A stretch of 64,000 bases of DNA, taken from an uncultured Christensenellaceae bacterium. Lineage in GTDB: Bacteria; Bacillota; Clostridia; Christensenellales; Borkfalkiaceae. The stretch is taken from assembly GCA_910588465.1 (NCBI GenBank), contig CAJUOP010000012.1:1-64000 (forward strand), read 5' to 3'. Positions within the stretch are counted from its first letter, which is position 1, and every line of letters begins with the position of its first letter. Shown one piece after another: positions 44,875-54,105 of this stretch. The notes beneath the pieces were generated by a model that saw only the letters and a program-made list of their open reading frames with translations, did no database searches and was not told the origin of the DNA. Position numbers and translations under genes: made by a program.

Positions 44875-45210
44875 ATGGAAACGTTGCTTTTAGACAGACG
44901 CACGCAGACAATGGTGGAAGGGTACGTGCCCGAGGGAGAGCTTTTATGCTCGCTCGTGCGGTTTTTCTCTATCTTTTCGGACGGAACGCGGCTGCGAATT
45001 TTGTCCGCCCTCGCCATTTCCGAAATGTGCGTTACAGACATTTCGCGCGTGCTCTCCATCAATCAAACGACCGTTTCGCATCAGCTCCGCTTTTTAAAGG
45101 ACGCGGGCATGGTCACTACCGAACGGCACGGCAAAATTATTTTCTATTCGTTGAAAAACGAAATCGTGAACGACGTTTTATTGAAGGGCGTGGAGTTTTT
45201 GGGCTACTGA
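44875..45210 (+). CDS. ArsR/SmtB-family winged-helix regulator
   Basis: A 111-residue repressor-type protein: FSDGTRLRILSALAISEMCVTDISRVLSINQTTVSHQLRFLKDAGMV is the classic ArsR helix-turn-helix (parts FSDGTRLRIL, SINQTTVSHQLRFL). The usual metal-binding CVC in the recognition helix region is only one Cys (MCVTD), so the signal may not be a metal. The start at 44875 follows AAAGAGGT; the longer upstream frame lacks support. A TATACT box at 44840-44845 may be its -10. Confidence 0.88.
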   Translation: METLLLDRRTQTMVEGYVPEGELLCSLVRFFSIFSDGTRLRILSALAISEMCVTDISRVLSINQTTVSHQLRFLKDAGMVTTERHGKIIFYSLKNEIVNDVLLKGVEFLGY

Positions 45211-45232
45211 ATGAAAAATTTGCCGTAATTCC

Positions 45233-45261
45233 TTGAAAAAAACGGAAAAGTCGTGTATAAT
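45233..45261 (+). promoter_or_regulatory. uvrC operon promoter
   Basis: TTGAAA (45233-45238), 17 bp, TATAAT (45256-45261). Confidence 0.8.
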
Positions 45262-45292
45262 ATGCTTATAGGATAATGTGGGAGACTACGGC

Positions 45293-47098
45293 ATGGACGT
45301 TTTAAAGGAAAAACTGAAACTTCTGCCCGATTCTCCCGGCGTGTACATCATGCTCGACAAAGACGGCACGGTGATTTACGTAGGTAAGGCGCGGGTGTTA
45401 AAAAACCGCGTGCGGCAGTACTTTCATTCCTCCGAAAAGCCTGTGAAGGTGCGGACGATGGTGGAGAATATCGCCGATTTTTCGTATATCGTCGCTCCGA
45501 CCGAGGTGGACGCGCTCGCCCTCGAAAACAATCTGATCAAAAAATACAAGCCCAAGTATAACATTTTGTTAAAGGACGACAAGACCTATCCCTATTTAAA
45601 GATCCACACGCGGGAGGCGTTCCCGCGCATTTCGATCACCCGCCGCATTACCAAGGACGGAAGATATTTCGGTCCGTATATGGGCGGGGTGAACTGCAAA
45701 GATCTCGTGGATATCGTCTCTTCGGTGTATCATCTGCGCACGTGTGCGGTGGCGGTGACCGAGAAGGAGAAAAAGCCCTGCCTGAATTATCATCTGCACC
45801 GCTGTCTCGCGCCCTGCGCGCACCTTACTTCCCAAGAGGAATACCGCGAGCGGGTGGCGGGGGCGATCTCCTTCCTTTCGGGCAATTACGAGGAGGCGGA
45901 GCGCATTTTAAAGGAGAAAATGGCGCGCTTTGCGGAGGAGGAGCAGTTCGAACTCGCGCTCGAATACCGCAACAAAATCGCCATGCTGCAAAAGCTGAAC
46001 GGGCGGCGGATTACCGCCATGCCCAGGGACGTGGACGCGGATATTTGGGCGATGCACACCAACGGACTGTACGCCTGCGCGAGCCTGCTCGTCACCCGCA
46101 AGGGCATGATGCAGGGCGGGCGCAGCTTTGCGCTCGAAGAGGGTGCGGGAGAACGTGAGGAAGCCTTTTTAAGCCTGCTGATTCAGTACTATTCCGCGCA
46201 CGAGATCCCGCACGAGATCGTGCTGGAAGAGCCGATCGACGATTCGCTTTTGACCGCTTACGCCAAACAGAAAACGGGCAGGGCGCTTGCAGTTACCCGT
46301 CCCAAGTCGGGCGTACGGCGGGAGCTTTTGAATATGGCGGCGGGCAACGCGCGCGAGTATCTCGAAAAGTCGGTAGCGGGGATCGAGCACAAGAACGACA
46401 TGACCAAGAACGCCTGCGTGCGATTGCAAAGTCTGCTCGGGTTAAAGCGCTATCCGCACCGCATGGAGTGTTACGATATTTCCAATATTTCGGGCGTGGA
46501 TAAAGTGGCGAGCATGGTGGTGTTCACCGACGGCGAGGCGGACAAATACAGCTACCGCCGATTTAAAATAAAGACGGTGGAGGGCGCGGACGACTTCGCT
46601 TCGCTGCAAGAGGTGCTGCGGCGCCGTCTGGGCAAGCTGGGTACGGACGAAGAGGACCGCTTTCCCAAGCCTCAGCTCATCGTGATCGACGGCGGCAAGG
46701 GGCAGCTCTCCTCGGTAAAAGAGATTTTCGACGAGCTTCGTATAGAGGATATCGAGCTGATCTCGCTTGCCAAGCGCGAAGAGGAAGTGTTTACGCTCTA
46801 CTCGGACACGGGCGTTAAGATCGACAGGCGCGACTATTCGCTGAAAATGCTGCAACGGATCCGCGACGAGGCGCACCGCTTTGCGATCACCTATTTCCGC
46901 AATCTTCATTCCAGGCGCAATCTTGCTTCGGTGCTCGAAGAGATCGGCGGGATCGGTAAACGGAAGCGGCTGGCGCTTATGGAAAGATTCGGCACGATCG
47001 ACAAGATCATGAACGCGGACGAGCGGGAGCTCGCCTCCTGCGCGGGCGTGGGCAAGGAGCTTGCCGCGCGCATTAAAAAATACTTCGAGGAATTATGA
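45293..47098 (+). CDS. uvrC: Excinuclease ABC subunit C
   Basis: Nucleotide-excision-repair nuclease of 601 residues. The N-terminal GIY-YIG domain (GVYIMLDKDGTVIYVGKA), the UvrB-interacting UVR segment near 200-235, the RNase H-like 5'-incision domain (YDISNISG, VIDGGKGQL) and a C-terminal helix-hairpin-helix (SVLEEIGGIGKRKRL) are all present. ATG 45293 with GGGAG is the better start; an ATG five codons upstream is in frame. Overlaps the HAD gene by ATGA and opens a long operon. Confidence 0.96.
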   Translation: MDVLKEKLKLLPDSPGVYIMLDKDGTVIYVGKARVLKNRVRQYFHSSEKPVKVRTMVENIADFSYIVAPTEVDALALENNLIKKYKPKYNILLKDDKTYPYLKIHTREAFPRISITRRITKDGRYFGPYMGGVNCKDLVDIVSSVYHLRTCAVAVTEKEKKPCLNYHLHRCLAPCAHLTSQEEYRERVAGAISFLSGNYEEAERILKEKMARFAEEEQFELALEYRNKIAMLQKLNGRRITAMPRDVDADIWAMHTNGLYACASLLVTRKGMMQGGRSFALEEGAGEREEAFLSLLIQYYSAHEIPHEIVLEEPIDDSLLTAYAKQKTGRALAVTRPKSGVRRELLNMAAGNAREYLEKSVAGIEHKNDMTKNACVRLQSLLGLKRYPHRMECYDISNISGVDKVASMVVFTDGEADKYSYRRFKIKTVEGADDFASLQEVLRRRLGKLGTDEEDRFPKPQLIVIDGGKGQLSSVKEIFDELRIEDIELISLAKREEEVFTLYSDTGVKIDRRDYSLKMLQRIRDEAHRFAITYFRNLHSRRNLASVLEEIGGIGKRKRLALMERFGTIDKIMNADERELASCAGVGKELAARIKKYFEEL

Positions 47099-47907
47099 AA
47101 TACGATTTGTTTGTTTCCGATTTCGACGGCACGCTGGTACGAAAGGACGGCACCGTTTCGGAGGAAAACCGAAGAGCGATCGAAGCCTTCCGAAAAAAGG
47201 GCGGCGTGTTCGCCGTCTGCTCGGGGCGGATGCTGCCCTCCATACTGCCCCGCGTGCGGGAGCTGGGGCTCGGCGGGATCGTCGGCGCGATTCAGGGCGC
47301 GATCCTCGCCGAAATCGACACGGGAAAAATTATAAGGTGCAACGCGTTTTCGCACCTTTGCGCGCTGCGTGCGGTGACGGCGGCGGAGCGCAGAGGGCTG
47401 CACACGCATATTTACACCGAAGATCAGTTTTATTCCAACATGGACGACGTGTTTTTGGAATTTTACGAAAAGATATGCGGCGTGCGCGCCGAGCGTCCCC
47501 GCGAGCCGCTCTCTTCGCTGCTAAGCGGATTAAAGCCCATCGTAAAGGTGATCGTCATGCTCGAAAAGGAGAAGCGCGACGGCGTATATCGGGAGATGAA
47601 AGAGGAGCTCGGCGAGGAGTTTTATGTGACCTGCTCTTCGGACTGGATGGTGGAAATTCTGCCCGCGGGACAGAATAAAGGCACCGCGGTGGAGTATTTG
47701 TGCAGGCATTACGGCATTCCCCTCGAAAAATCCGCCGCGATCGGCGACGCTCTGAACGACTACGAAATGCTCGAACGGGCGGGCGGAAAGTTCGCGGTGG
47801 AAAACGCCGAAGAAAGGTTAAAGGAAATCGCCGTTACGGTGCCCTCGTGCGAGGAGCACGGCGTGGCGGCGGCGATTAGGAAATACGCAATGAAAGAGGA
47901 ATTATGA
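47095..47907 (+). CDS. Cof-type HAD-superfamily phosphatase
   Basis: A 270-residue hydrolase. Motif I DFDGTLV, motif II (CSGRM), the C2-type cap domain, and the C-terminal motifs NKGTAVEYLCRHYG and AIGDALNDYEML define the Cof family, which removes phosphate from small metabolites such as sugar phosphates or flavins. Overlaps uvrC and hprK by ATGA at both ends. Substrate unknown. Confidence 0.9.
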   Translation: MKYDLFVSDFDGTLVRKDGTVSEENRRAIEAFRKKGGVFAVCSGRMLPSILPRVRELGLGGIVGAIQGAILAEIDTGKIIRCNAFSHLCALRAVTAAERRGLHTHIYTEDQFYSNMDDVFLEFYEKICGVRAERPREPLSSLLSGLKPIVKVIVMLEKEKRDGVYREMKEELGEEFYVTCSSDWMVEILPAGQNKGTAVEYLCRHYGIPLEKSAAIGDALNDYEMLERAGGKFAVENAEERLKEIAVTVPSCEEHGVAAAIRKYAMKEEL

Positions 47908-48830
47908 ACGAAATCGCGATCCCCAGCGAAACGGTAACGCTGGACAAATTTGCATACGATCTCAACTTCGAAATGCTTTACGCGGGCAGGGGGCTCATCA
48001 CTCTTACCACGATCAGCGTAGACCGCCCGGGGCTTCGGCTCGCGGGATATTACAGCTATTTCGACGCGCAGAGAATTTTGCTGATCGGTCTTTCCGAGCA
48101 TGAATATCTCCGCTCCTTTTCGAGCGCGGAGCGCAAGGAAAAAGTAAAGAAAATGTTCGAGTGCGGAGAGATTCCCTGCGTGGTGTTCTCGCGCGATCTG
48201 CCCGTGTTTCCCGAGTTTATGGAGTGCGCCCGCGCCTTTAAAACGCCCGTGTTCCGCTCGGGCAAGGTGACGACCTCGGTCATGGCGGATCTGTTCGTGT
48301 ATTTAAACCGCTTGCTTGCGCCCGTCACCACCAAGCACGGCGTATTAATGGACGTGTTCGGCGTGGGGATCATGCTTACGGGCAATTCGGGCGTGGGCAA
48401 GAGCGAAACCGCCATGGAGCTGATCAAGCGCGGGCATCGGCTTGTCGCGGACGACTCGGTGCTCATCAAGCGCATCGAAAACACGCTGGTGGGTACCGCG
48501 CCCGAGCGGATCCGTTACTTTATGGAGCTGCGCGGCATCGGCATCATCAACGTGAAAAATATGTACGGCTCGGGCTCGGTGCTGGGCGAAAAGAACATCG
48601 AGCTGGTAATGGAAATGGAGCCGTGGCAGCAGGGCAAGGAGTACGACCGTATCGGCGGCGAAAAGAACGTGGAAGAGATCTTCGGGGTAAAGATCCCGAA
48701 GCTCGTTATCCCCGTAAGCCCCGGGCGGAATCTTGCCATTTTGATAGAGGTCGCGGCGCGGAACCAGCGTTTGAAGAGCATGGGCTACGACGCCGCGCAG
48801 GAGTTGATACAAAGGACGATAGGTCGGTGA
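47904..48830 (+). CDS. hprK: HPr kinase/phosphorylase
   Basis: A 308-residue bifunctional enzyme that phosphorylates and dephosphorylates Ser46 of HPr, the central carbon-catabolite signal in Bacillota. The C-terminal kinase domain carries Walker A GNSGVGKSETAMELIKRGH and the family loop RGIGIINVKNMYGSG. Its presence suggests CcpA-type catabolite repression, relevant to the large glycan locus. Start ATG overlaps the HAD gene stop. Confidence 0.95.
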   Translation: MNEIAIPSETVTLDKFAYDLNFEMLYAGRGLITLTTISVDRPGLRLAGYYSYFDAQRILLIGLSEHEYLRSFSSAERKEKVKKMFECGEIPCVVFSRDLPVFPEFMECARAFKTPVFRSGKVTTSVMADLFVYLNRLLAPVTTKHGVLMDVFGVGIMLTGNSGVGKSETAMELIKRGHRLVADDSVLIKRIENTLVGTAPERIRYFMELRGIGIINVKNMYGSGSVLGEKNIELVMEMEPWQQGKEYDRIGGEKNVEEIFGVKIPKLVIPVSPGRNLAILIEVAARNQRLKSMGYDAAQELIQRTIGR

Positions 48831-48831
48831 T

Positions 48832-50955
48832 TTGAAAGCGGAAATTTTAGCCCCCGCGGGGGACGAGCAATCGGCTTACGCCGCCCTAAAGGCGGGAGCG
48901 GACGCCGTATATCTGGGACTTACGCAGTTTTCCGCGCGGGCAGGCGCGGAAAATTTCGACGCGTCCGCGTTGCGGCGCACCGCGAAGTTTGCGCACTTTT
49001 TGGGCGCAAAGGTTTACGTCTGTTTGAACACGCTGGTAAAGGATAGCGAGACGGAGGGCTTTTTTCGGAGCGCGAGGGAGGCGTGGAATGCGGGTGCGGA
49101 CGCGCTGCTCGTGCAGGATATTTTTTTGGGAAAACGGCTGAAAGAGGTCTATCCCGAAATGACGCTGCACCTTTCCACGCAGGGCGGGTGCTGCAACGTG
49201 TACGGGGCGCGGCTTGCCAAGGAGTTCGGATTTTCGCGCGCGGTGCTCGCACGGGAAACGCCGCTCGACGAAATCAAAAAAATTTCGGAAATCATCGAAA
49301 CGGAGTGCTTCGTGCAGGGCGCGCTGTGCACCGCCTTTTCGGGACAGTGCTATCTTTCGTCCTTCGCGGGGAACAACAGCGGGAACCGCGGCAGATGCAA
49401 GCAGCCCTGCCGCAAGAAATACTCGCTCGACCGCGCGGGCTACGAAAAGCCCGCTTACGCGCTCTCTACGTCCGATCTTTGCGTGGGCGCGCGCGTTGCG
49501 GAATATGTGGCGGCGGGGGTTTCGTCGCTGAAAATAGAGGGCAGGCTGCGGCGCAGGGAATATTGCGCGGCGGCGGTGCGCTACTATCGGGCGTTGCTGC
49601 AAGGATTGCCCGCGCGGGCGGAATTTTCCGACTTGAAGCGCGCCTACAACCGCGGCGGCTATACGGCGGGGCTTGCGTTCGGGCAGGCGGACGACTTTTT
49701 GTCCCGCAAGACGCAGGGGCATATCGGCGAGGACGTGGGCGAGCTCTTTTTTGTGAACGGCGCGCCCTTTTGCAAAAGCTCGTTCGCGGCGAGAAAGGGC
49801 GATTGCTTTAAAATTTTGCGCGCGGGCGAGGAGGTGTGCGGCGGCGTCTATCTTTCCTCGGGCAAGAACGGATTTTTTCTTTCGGGCACGTCGAACGCGA
49901 GAACGGGCGATCGTGTGTGCGTGACGACGGATACGGCTGCGGGCGAGCGGGCGCTTTCCCGCGCGCGGCTGCGGGAGGTTTCCGTCGAGCTCCGCTTTGC
50001 GGCGGGCGCGCCGCCCTATGCGAAATGCGGAGACTTCGAGCTTTTGGGCAAGGAGCCGCTTGCGCCCGCCAAAAACGCGCCGCTTAGTGCGGAAGAAATT
50101 TCGGAGTGCTTCCGCAAGACGGACGCTATGCCCGTTTCGCCCCGCCTTACGGTGCAAACGGAGGGCGCGTTCTGCCCCAAATCGGCGTTGAACGCGTTCC
50201 GTCGGGAATTTTACGAGGGACTTATAAACGCGCTGGTGCCCGAGCGGGAGCCGTTGGAGGAGCGTTCGGTCGCGCCGCCCGCGCTGCGCCTTTGCGGGAA
50301 AAGGGAGCGCGCGGCAATCTCGGAGGAGCTTTCCGAGGGGGGCGGAATCGTCATTTTTAAGCCGCGGGACTATGAAAAATTGCCGAAAACAGGCACGGAA
50401 CGCGCCTATTTGTATCTGCCCGCTTTTTTTACAAGCAAGGAGATCGAGGCGTTAAAGCCCGAGATTTCGCGCTTTTACGGAATTTATTGCGACGGATATT
50501 ACGGCGTAAAGCTTGCCGAGGCGTGCAAAACGGAGCTGTTTGCGGGCACGGGGTTCAATCTGTGCAACGGCTACGCCGTAGCGGAAGCGAAAAAATACGC
50601 GGGGCGGTTCGTCCTTTCCAAGGAGCTTTCCGCGCGCGATCAAAACGCGCTTGCCGCCGAGGGGGCGTTCGCGCTGCTGCAGGGCGGGATTAAGGCGATG
50701 GATCTGATTTACTGTCCGTTTTCGCGCACGTGCGCGAAGTGCGATAAGCGGGAGTATTACACAGCGACGGACGAGGACGGCAGAAGCTTCCCGCTCCGCC
50801 GCTATCGGGCGTTCGGCGCGTGTCGGTTCGAGCTTTATAATTGCGCACCGCTTTGGGCGGAGGCGGAAGTCTCGCCCCTTGCGGACGAAACGGCAAAGGA
50901 ATTGCTTCGCGGCAGAACGGCGACGCGCGGACACGAAAAGGGGAGTATGCAATGA
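48832..50955 (+). CDS. U32 family peptidase-like protein
   Basis: A 707-residue collagenase-like TIM-barrel protein. The N-terminal LAPAGDEQSAYAALKAGADAVYLG and the signature ETECFVQGALCTAFSGQCYLSS, with GNRGRCKQPCRKKY, define U32. Several U32 proteins are tRNA or rRNA hydroxylation factors (TrhP, RlhA) rather than true proteases, so an RNA-modification role is more likely. The two-part, ~700-residue layout with a C-terminal domain fits the RlhA-type. The start is TTG at 48832, one base after the hprK stop. It overlaps mutS2 (ATGA). Confidence 0.88.
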   Translation: MKAEILAPAGDEQSAYAALKAGADAVYLGLTQFSARAGAENFDASALRRTAKFAHFLGAKVYVCLNTLVKDSETEGFFRSAREAWNAGADALLVQDIFLGKRLKEVYPEMTLHLSTQGGCCNVYGARLAKEFGFSRAVLARETPLDEIKKISEIIETECFVQGALCTAFSGQCYLSSFAGNNSGNRGRCKQPCRKKYSLDRAGYEKPAYALSTSDLCVGARVAEYVAAGVSSLKIEGRLRRREYCAAAVRYYRALLQGLPARAEFSDLKRAYNRGGYTAGLAFGQADDFLSRKTQGHIGEDVGELFFVNGAPFCKSSFAARKGDCFKILRAGEEVCGGVYLSSGKNGFFLSGTSNARTGDRVCVTTDTAAGERALSRARLREVSVELRFAAGAPPYAKCGDFELLGKEPLAPAKNAPLSAEEISECFRKTDAMPVSPRLTVQTEGAFCPKSALNAFRREFYEGLINALVPEREPLEERSVAPPALRLCGKRERAAISEELSEGGGIVIFKPRDYEKLPKTGTERAYLYLPAFFTSKEIEALKPEISRFYGIYCDGYYGVKLAEACKTELFAGTGFNLCNGYAVAEAKKYAGRFVLSKELSARDQNALAAEGAFALLQGGIKAMDLIYCPFSRTCAKCDKREYYTATDEDGRSFPLRRYRAFGACRFELYNCAPLWAEAEVSPLADETAKELLRGRTATRGHEKGSMQ

Positions 50956-53297
50956 AGAGCGGGGCTCGCAGTCTGGAACTGAATAAAATTTTAGAGGCGG
51001 TGAGCTCGTTCGCCGTGCTCGAAGCTTCGCGGGAGAAAATTCTGCGGACGGAGGCGGAAACGGATCGGTTTGTCGCGCAGAGCCTGCTTGATTTTACGGA
51101 GGAGGCTTCCCTGCTGCTGTTCGAGCTGGGCGCGGGCGCGGTGGAGTATTTTCCGCCCCTCGGCGACAAAGCGGAGCGCGCGGAAAAGGGCGCGGCGCTT
51201 TCCTGCGGGGAATTGCTGGAGCTGAGCAAGCTCATGCGGTCGGCGCGGGTGTGCCGCAAATCGGTGAACGGCTTTTCGGACGGTCGCACGTCGAAAATGC
51301 GCGCGTTAACCGAAATGCTTACCGAGGACGGACGGCTGGAAGAGGAGATCGCGCAGAAGATTCTGGGCGAGGACGAAATTTCCGACCGCGCCAGCGACAG
51401 GCTGTACGCCCTTCGGCGGGAGATCCGACTGACGGGCGAGAAAATCCGCGCCCGCCTCGCAGCCTATCTCACGGGCGAGGAAAAGAAGTTTTTGCAGGAC
51501 GGGATCGTTACCGTGCGCGGCGACCGCTACGTGATCCCCGTTAAGGCGGAATATAAACGGAGCGTAAAGGGATTTATCCACGACCGTTCCGCCACGGGCT
51601 CCACGGTGTATATCGAGCCCGAAGAGGTGCTCGAAATGAACAACGAACTCCGCTCGCTGATGCTGGACGAGCGGGAGGAGCAAAACAGGATTTTAAGCGA
51701 GCTTTCGCGCGCGGTCGGCGCGCGCAGAGCGGAATGGGAGCGGGATGAAGAAATTTTATGCGAGGCGGACTGCTGTTACGCCCGCGCCGCTTACGCCTAT
51801 TCGCTCAAAGCGCGCAAGCCCGTGTTGAGCGCCAAGGGCATCGTGGAGATCGTGCGCGGGAAGCACCCGCTGCTCGATATGAAAACCGCCGTGCCCGTGT
51901 CCGTTTCGGTGGGCGCGGATTACGACTTTTTAATTATCAGCGGCGCCAACACGGGCGGAAAGACGGTCACTCTGAAAATGTGCGGCTTGTTCTGTCTGAT
52001 GGCGGCTTGCGGGCTGTTCGTGCCCGCCGAGCACGCCTGCCTCGGCGTATTCCGCGAAATTTTCTGCGACGTGGGCGACAGCCAGTCCATCGAGGAAAAT
52101 CTCTCCACGTTTTCCTCGCACCTGCTCAATTTAAAGGAAATTACCGAGCGCGCGGGCAAAGAGAGCTTTGTGCTCATCGACGAGCCGGGCGGAGGCACCG
52201 ACCCCGAGGAGGGGCAGGCGCTGGCGCGGGCGATTTTAAACGCGCTGTTAAAAAAGGGGTGCCGCGGGATCGTCACCACGCACTATTCGGCGTTGAAGGA
52301 GTTCGCGGCGGAAACCCCGCGCATGGAGAACGGCTGCATGGAATTCGACGCGGCGGACTACCGCCCGCTGTACCGCTTAAAGATCGGCGCGCCTGGCTCT
52401 TCCAACGCGCTTGCCGTTTGCGTGCGGCTGGGGCTGCCGCAGGAGCTGATCGCGGAGGCGCGGAGCTATCTTTCGGAGGGCGCGCGGGCGTTCGAGAGCG
52501 CGGTGCGCGCGGCGGAGGAGAGCAGGGTGCGCGCGGACGAAATCAGGGCGGAGGCGGAGCTTGCGCGCGCGGAGGTGCAAAAGCGGCTTTCGGAGTTGGA
52601 GCGCGATGAGGAGAAATTCCGCGCCGAACGCGAAAGGTTTACGCGCTCGGCAAAGATCGAGGCGCGCAGGATCGTCAACGAGCATACGGCGCGCGCCGAA
52701 GAGCTGTTGGAGGAGATCGAAGAGATATTCAAAAAAGAAACGCTCTCCCAAGCCGATTTGATCAGGGCGCGCACGCTGAAAAATCAGCTTTTGCGCGCGG
52801 AGACGGAGGAGGACGAGCCCCCCGTGCGGCTGACCCCCGTCGATCCCAAAACGCTGAAAGCGGGCGAAAGGGTGTTTGTAAAGAGCATGGGCGCGGAGGG
52901 CGAGGTGCTCTCTTTAAAAAAGAACGGCGCCGAGGTGCGCTGCGGAGCGATCCGCGTGATCTGCGCGTTTTCGGATCTGTTTCAGACCGCGTATAAGCGG
53001 CAGGCGCAGGAGGGCGGCGTGCGCGTGGTAAAAAATTTGCAGCCGCAGCGCAGCGCGCTTACGGAATGCAACGTTATCGGGCAAAGCACGGACGACGCGC
53101 TCCCTCTGGTGGATACGTTTTTGGACGGCGCGGTGCTCGCGGGGCTGGAACGGGTGCGCGTCGTGCACGGCATGGGCACGGGCAGGCTGCGCAGCGCGAT
53201 CCACGCGTTTTTGCGCAAGGATCCGCGGGTGCGGGAGTTTCGCCTCGGGGTGTACGGCGAGGGCGAATCGGGCGTTACGATCATCACGTTAAAATAA
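50952..53297 (+). CDS. mutS2: Endonuclease MutS2
   Basis: A 781-residue DNA/ribosome-associated ATPase. The core has YVIPVKAEYKRSVKGFIHDRSATGSTVYIEP (part), Walker A GANTGGKT, LIDEPGGGTDPEEGQALA and THYSALKEFA. A coiled-coil of about 130 residues and a KOW-like segment precede the C-terminal Smr nuclease domain (VVHGMGTGRLRSAIH). The Smr LDLRG motif is replaced by NVIGQ. MutS2 suppresses recombination and rescues collided ribosomes in Bacillus. The frame is open upstream to 50841, but ATG 50952 gives the family N-terminus. Confidence 0.94.
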   Translation: MKSGARSLELNKILEAVSSFAVLEASREKILRTEAETDRFVAQSLLDFTEEASLLLFELGAGAVEYFPPLGDKAERAEKGAALSCGELLELSKLMRSARVCRKSVNGFSDGRTSKMRALTEMLTEDGRLEEEIAQKILGEDEISDRASDRLYALRREIRLTGEKIRARLAAYLTGEEKKFLQDGIVTVRGDRYVIPVKAEYKRSVKGFIHDRSATGSTVYIEPEEVLEMNNELRSLMLDEREEQNRILSELSRAVGARRAEWERDEEILCEADCCYARAAYAYSLKARKPVLSAKGIVEIVRGKHPLLDMKTAVPVSVSVGADYDFLIISGANTGGKTVTLKMCGLFCLMAACGLFVPAEHACLGVFREIFCDVGDSQSIEENLSTFSSHLLNLKEITERAGKESFVLIDEPGGGTDPEEGQALARAILNALLKKGCRGIVTTHYSALKEFAAETPRMENGCMEFDAADYRPLYRLKIGAPGSSNALAVCVRLGLPQELIAEARSYLSEGARAFESAVRAAEESRVRADEIRAEAELARAEVQKRLSELERDEEKFRAERERFTRSAKIEARRIVNEHTARAEELLEEIEEIFKKETLSQADLIRARTLKNQLLRAETEEDEPPVRLTPVDPKTLKAGERVFVKSMGAEGEVLSLKKNGAEVRCGAIRVICAFSDLFQTAYKRQAQEGGVRVVKNLQPQRSALTECNVIGQSTDDALPLVDTFLDGAVLAGLERVRVVHGMGTGRLRSAIHAFLRKDPRVREFRLGVYGEGESGVTIITLK

Positions 53298-53362
53298 AGA
53301 GGTCATATTTTCGCGGTTTCTCAAGTAGAATGTAATAACTATTTCTGTTTGAGGTAAACTGA

Positions 53363-54079
53363 TTGAAAAAGCTATCTTCGCGGGCGATTGCCGCAATCAC
53401 AAACGCGCTGCTGGCGCTGATCCTCGTCGTAGTGGGCACGGTGTGCTTTTATCCCTCCGCCACGGGCGTTTCGGGCACGAAGGACAGGGTGTATTACAAG
53501 GGCTCCTCGCCCGACGGCGTTACGCTGATGTTCAACGTATACTGGGGCACGGAGCTCGTCTATAAAATTTTGGACGTGTTGGACGATTACGAGGCGAAAG
53601 CCACCTTCTTTCTGGGCGGGAGCTGGGCGGACGACAACGTGGACTGCGTAAAGGAGATCGTCGCGCGCGGGCAGGAGGTCGGCTCGCACGGATATTTCCA
53701 CCGCGACCACGCCAAGCTTTCCTTTTCGGAAAACTACGGCGAGATTAAAAACAGCGTCGATTTTATCGAGGCGGCGTGCGGCGCCAAGGTGCTCCTGTTC
53801 GCGCCTCCCTCGGGCGCGTTCAACGACGATACGGTGCTTGCCGCCGAAGAACTGGGGTTAAAGACGGTCATGTGGAGTAAGGACACCATCGACTGGCGGG
53901 ACAAGGACCGGAATATCGCCTACCGCAAAGCAACGCAGGAGATAAAGGGGGGCGATCTGGTGCTGATGCACCCCATGGAGCATACCCTCGCGGCTCTGCC
54001 GAATATTTTGCAGTATTACCGCGAAAAAGGGCTTCGGGCGGTTACCGCGGGAGAGAACCTGCTCGGCTCGTCGCAATAG
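53363..54079 (+). CDS. ylxY: YlxY-type polysaccharide deacetylase-like protein
   Basis: A 238-residue exported or membrane-anchored protein (one N-terminal hydrophobic segment, about 10-30) with a NodB-like domain. The first catalytic motif is MFNVYWG in place of TFDD, and FAPPSG replaces RPPYG. SHGYFHRDH and LMHP are retained. Loss of the Asp pair is usual in the YlxY branch, so deacetylase activity is doubtful. Order ylxY then M16 peptidase (mlpA) matches Bacillus. TTG start behind GAGG. Confidence 0.82.
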   Translation: MKKLSSRAIAAITNALLALILVVVGTVCFYPSATGVSGTKDRVYYKGSSPDGVTLMFNVYWGTELVYKILDVLDDYEAKATFFLGGSWADDNVDCVKEIVARGQEVGSHGYFHRDHAKLSFSENYGEIKNSVDFIEAACGAKVLLFAPPSGAFNDDTVLAAEELGLKTVMWSKDTIDWRDKDRNIAYRKATQEIKGGDLVLMHPMEHTLAALPNILQYYREKGLRAVTAGENLLGSSQ

Positions 54080-54105
54080 TCATTTTTACATAAAAGGAGA
54101 AAAAC

